64,000 nt of DNA from an uncultured Aquimarina sp. (lineage in GTDB: Bacteria; Bacteroidota; Bacteroidia; Flavobacteriales; Flavobacteriaceae), in NCBI GenBank assembly GCA_947496355.1, contig CANMCO010000001.1:1-64000 (forward strand). The letters are read 5' to 3'. The translations under genes and the position numbers were made by a program. The first letter of the stretch is position 1; every line of letters begins with the position of its first letter. Below, one piece after another: positions 62,039 to 64,000 of this stretch. Under the pieces are notes generated by a model. The model was not told the origin of the DNA. It did not search any database and was given only the letters and a program-made list of their open reading frames with translations.

Positions 62039-62518
62039 TTAAAACAACGATTGTTGTTTTACAGGATTTTCATGATCAAGCAACCATTTTTTTCGCCATA
62101 ATCCACCTGCATAGCCTGTGAGCGACCCATCACTACCGATCACACGGTGGCATGGGACAATAATCCACAGTGGATTTTTACCATTTGCACTGGCTGCTGC
62201 TCGTATACATTTTGGATCTCCCAATCTTTTGGCCATATCCAGATACGTAGCCGTTTTACCAAAAGGGATATTTAAAAGCTCTTTCCATACTTTTTTCTGA
62301 AAATCAGTTCCTGATGGGTTTAGCTTAAGGTCGAAAATAGTACGTTGCCCATTAAAATATTCTTGTAATTGAACAACAGTATCTTGTAAATAAGCAGGAA
62401 TGTTTACCGAAGGTGTATTTGTAGATTCTTGGGTGACCGAAACACTGATTATCCCATTTTCATCACCTGTTATGGTTGCCATTCCTAAGGGGGTTTCTAT
62501 ATATGTTGTTTCGGTCAT
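62039..62518 (-). CDS. ogt: Methylated-DNA--protein-cysteine methyltransferase
   Basis: A 159-residue O6-alkylguanine-DNA alkyltransferase. The active-site motif VPCHRVIG (Cys123) is preceded by the helix-turn-helix region (FGKTATYLDMAKRLGDPKCIRAAASANGKNPL) that contains the arginine finger. It removes methyl groups from O6-methylguanine in a single-turnover reaction. It overlaps the CNNM-type gene by 4 bp, so the two are cotranscribed. Confidence 0.92.
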   Translation of the reverse strand: MTETTYIETPLGMATITGDENGIISVSVTQESTNTPSVNIPAYLQDTVVQLQEYFNGQRTIFDLKLNPSGTDFQKKVWKELLNIPFGKTATYLDMAKRLGDPKCIRAAASANGKNPLWIIVPCHRVIGSDGSLTGYAGGLWRKKWLLDHENPVKQQSLF

Positions 62519-63600
62519 TCTTTTGGGTTATCATCCAATAGGCCAAGACGTCTTGCTCTAGTCTCCCAGTTTTTTCGGGCCAGACTTTGCATGTCGGTTT
62601 CGGTATCACTTTCATCTACTATTTCAAGGCCCAATAAAGTTTCTATAACGTCTTCCATGGTCACCAAACCGCTTACAGAGCCATATTCATCTACGACCAA
62701 GGCTACATGATTTTTGGTTTGAATTAATTCATTAAATAAATCAGGGATCGGCAAGTTTCTGGTTGTAAACAAAATAGGTCTTTTTATTTCGGTAAGTGTT
62801 TTTTGACCATTTTGGTTCGCCATTTCCTTAAAAATCTCATCTTTTAATACCTGACCTGTAATATTATCCGTATTATCTTTATATACCGGTATTCGAGAAA
62901 AGCGCAAATTTTGGTTCTCATTAAAAAACTCCTCAACTGTAGTCTCTTCTGAAGCAATTTTCATTACCGTACGCGGGGTCATAACATCCTTTGTGAATAT
63001 TTCCTTGAAGGTAAGGAGGTTCTTAATCACTTTAGATTCTGATTCCTCAAAAACACCCTCTTCGTGTGCTATATCTGCCATAGCAGTAAAATCTTCTCTG
63101 CTTAGTACAGATCCATGGTGTCCCTTACCTCCAATAAGTTTGGTTGTAAGCCTAAGCAACCATAATAATCCCGTATATTTTAGTGGAGCAATCAATATAA
63201 TCAACGCTTTCGAAGTAAAGTTGGCCAATTGTTTCCAATACGTCGCCCCTATAGTTTTAGGAATTATCTCTGAAACTACCAGAATCAACATAGTCATAAT
63301 TGCCGATACAATCCCAACCATATTAATACCAAGTATTTCAAATTTATAAGGTAATGATTCTGCTTGCACTCCTACCAAAATTGCTCCTACAGTATGTGCG
63401 ATTGTGTTAAGCGTAAGAATAGCGATCAAAGGTTGATCTACATCCTTCTTTAAGTTTTCTAATGTTGTGGCGTATGGTTTTCCCTCTTTCATCTTTAGAT
63501 TTACAAATGTTGGAGTAACGCTAAGCAGTACCGCTTCTAAGATCGAACATAAAAACGAAAAGAAAATAGAAAGTACTGCGTAAATTAAAAGTAAGGTCAT
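62515..63600 (-). CDS. CNNM/CorC-type (DUF21 plus CBS) membrane protein
   Basis: A 361-residue protein with a DUF21 membrane domain (about 1-190; four hydrophobic helices, including LKKDVDQPLIAILTLNTIAHTVGAILVG) and a pair of CBS domains (about 205-335; DVMTPRTVMKIA, and DEYGSVSGLVTMEDVIETLLG). It belongs to the hemolysin C/CorB/CNNM group linked to magnesium or other divalent cation export; the name hemolysin is historical. The usual C-terminal CorC_HlyC domain seems absent. The repair gene overlaps its stop. Confidence 0.88.
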   Translation of the reverse strand: MTLLLIYAVLSIFFSFLCSILEAVLLSVTPTFVNLKMKEGKPYATTLENLKKDVDQPLIAILTLNTIAHTVGAILVGVQAESLPYKFEILGINMVGIVSAIMTMLILVVSEIIPKTIGATYWKQLANFTSKALIILIAPLKYTGLLWLLRLTTKLIGGKGHHGSVLSREDFTAMADIAHEEGVFEESESKVIKNLLTFKEIFTKDVMTPRTVMKIASEETTVEEFFNENQNLRFSRIPVYKDNTDNITGQVLKDEIFKEMANQNGQKTLTEIKRPILFTTRNLPIPDLFNELIQTKNHVALVVDEYGSVSGLVTMEDVIETLLGLEIVDESDTETDMQSLARKNWETRARRLGLLDDNPKE

Positions 63601-63665
63601 GGTTATTTTAAATATGCTACTAAAGTACGGTTTTTGTAATATGTTTTTGTTTTTTTAAGCCCAAA

Positions 63666-63736
63666 GATTACTTTGTCACATACTCTCCTTGTAATGACAA
63701 TTCTATTGGTCATTGCAAATGAAATGAAACAATCTG
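63666..63736. repeat. REP-like dispersed palindrome, copy 3
   Basis: About 70 bp with the same arm order as copy 2 (AGATTACTTTGTC...TTGTAATGAC, then GTCATTGCAAATG...ACAATCT). It lies between the CNNM-type and DinB genes. Confidence 0.75.
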
Positions 63737-63743
63737 TATATCA

Positions 63744-64000
63744 TTACCATCCTACATAACGAGGGGGTTCTATACCGTTCAAATTTAAGTAAACAATCAG
63801 TTGCCCACGATGATGTGTCACATGATCCTGTAATAAATTAAGGATTTGAAGTTTCGATTTATGACCGGCAAAAAAGTCTACCTCTATCTTAAAATCATCA
63901 TCATCTGTATTTTGCACTTGGGTATACACATATTCAAAAGCCTCTTTCAGAGTTTTAATCGTTTCAGATTTTGTTTCAGGCAGATTCTCTTTAAGTGCAT
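63744..64000 (-). CDS. DinB-family protein (partial, runs off the right edge)
   Basis: The frame is open from the right edge to the TAA at 63744. The visible 85 or so residues include the metal-binding motif LLQDHVTHHRGQLIVYLNLNGIEPPRYVGW, typical of the C-terminus of DinB-like four-helix proteins (His-x3-His). A GTG at 63927-63929 is only an internal codon, since the sequence ahead of it (LPETKSETIKTLKEAFEYV) continues the protein. A second DinB protein, only distantly similar, is coded at 26257. Confidence 0.8.
   Translation of the reverse strand, partial: ALKENLPETKSETIKTLKEAFEYVYTQVQNTDDDDFKIEVDFFAGHKSKLQILNLLQDHVTHHRGQLIVYLNLNGIEPPRYVGW

Noticed and set aside
62515..63600. Hemolysin
   Set aside because: The name used for this family is historical; the DUF21 and CBS domains indicate a cation-related membrane protein.
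1..64000. tRNA, rRNA, complete IS element or prophage
   Set aside because: I found no cloverleaf-like sequence, no rRNA blocks, no transposase or integrase frame and no phage structural gene in the window.

Overview
The window is AT-rich, gene-dense chromosome of a marine-type member of Bacteroidota, most likely Flavobacteriaceae (possibly Aquimarina-like; this is inference from content, not from a search). The signs are C-terminal type IX secretion (T9SS) sorting domains on three large secreted proteins, a SusC-like carboxypeptidase-regulatory plug extension on the TonB receptor, LytTR and AraC regulators with membrane sensor domains, -7 boxes of the TAnnTTTG type, and almost no Shine-Dalgarno sequences. 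No rRNA, tRNA, phage, plasmid or complete insertion sequence is visible.

Layout. 0-2.3 kb: the C-terminal end of a very large secreted protein built of identical-length 79-residue repeats. 2.3-9.5 kb: small housekeeping-type genes (TfoX-N, DUF2461, VOC), a LytS/LytTR two-component pair, a decayed gene remnant, and a propeller/ankyrin/membrane trio. 9.6-17.2 kb: a T9SS-exported peptidoglycan amidase, a TetR-SRPBCC-lipoprotein group with two matching operators, and a sodium:solute symporter. 17.2-31.6 kb: HAD phosphatase, TonB receptor, recO, gdhA, a trans-sulfuration enzyme, lipoproteins, DinB, ArsC-like, EamA, thioesterase, AraC, SDR, and an SbtA-like bicarbonate transporter with two small companions. 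32.5-38.6 kb: bestrophin plus YheT-like hydrolase, then a large T9SS subtilisin. 38.7-47.4 kb: esterase, a SLOG plus deoxyribosyltransferase/TIR-like protein, a membrane LytTR regulator, and several uncharacterised proteins. 47.6-49.2 kb: a repeat-rich patch with a truncated GNAT gene, a 43-bp minisatellite and a recurring upstream repeat. 49.2-54.5 kb: cyclase, two GNATs, a PhyH-type dioxygenase and a compact molybdate operon (modA-TOBE-modB-modC). 54.6-59.6 kb: membrane AraC regulator, S41 peptidase, beta-helix lipoprotein and a FRG-domain remnant. 59.6-64 kb: a candidate structured RNA, an exonuclease, a serine hydrolase, a methylated-DNA repair protein, a CNNM/CorC-type protein and a partial DinB protein.

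The most interesting items are the single-gene SLOG-DRHyd protein at 40.5 kb (a domain pairing known from nucleotide-based conflict systems), the candidate structured RNA at 59.7-59.9 kb, the repeat patch at 47.6-49.2 kb, the 22-bp perfect palindrome between the divergent AraC and thioesterase genes, the paired TetR operators, and two genes whose conserved N-termini begin upstream of any ATG/GTG/TTG codon. No multi-gene defence island or CRISPR array is present. All functional calls rest on reading motifs by eye; no database search was possible.
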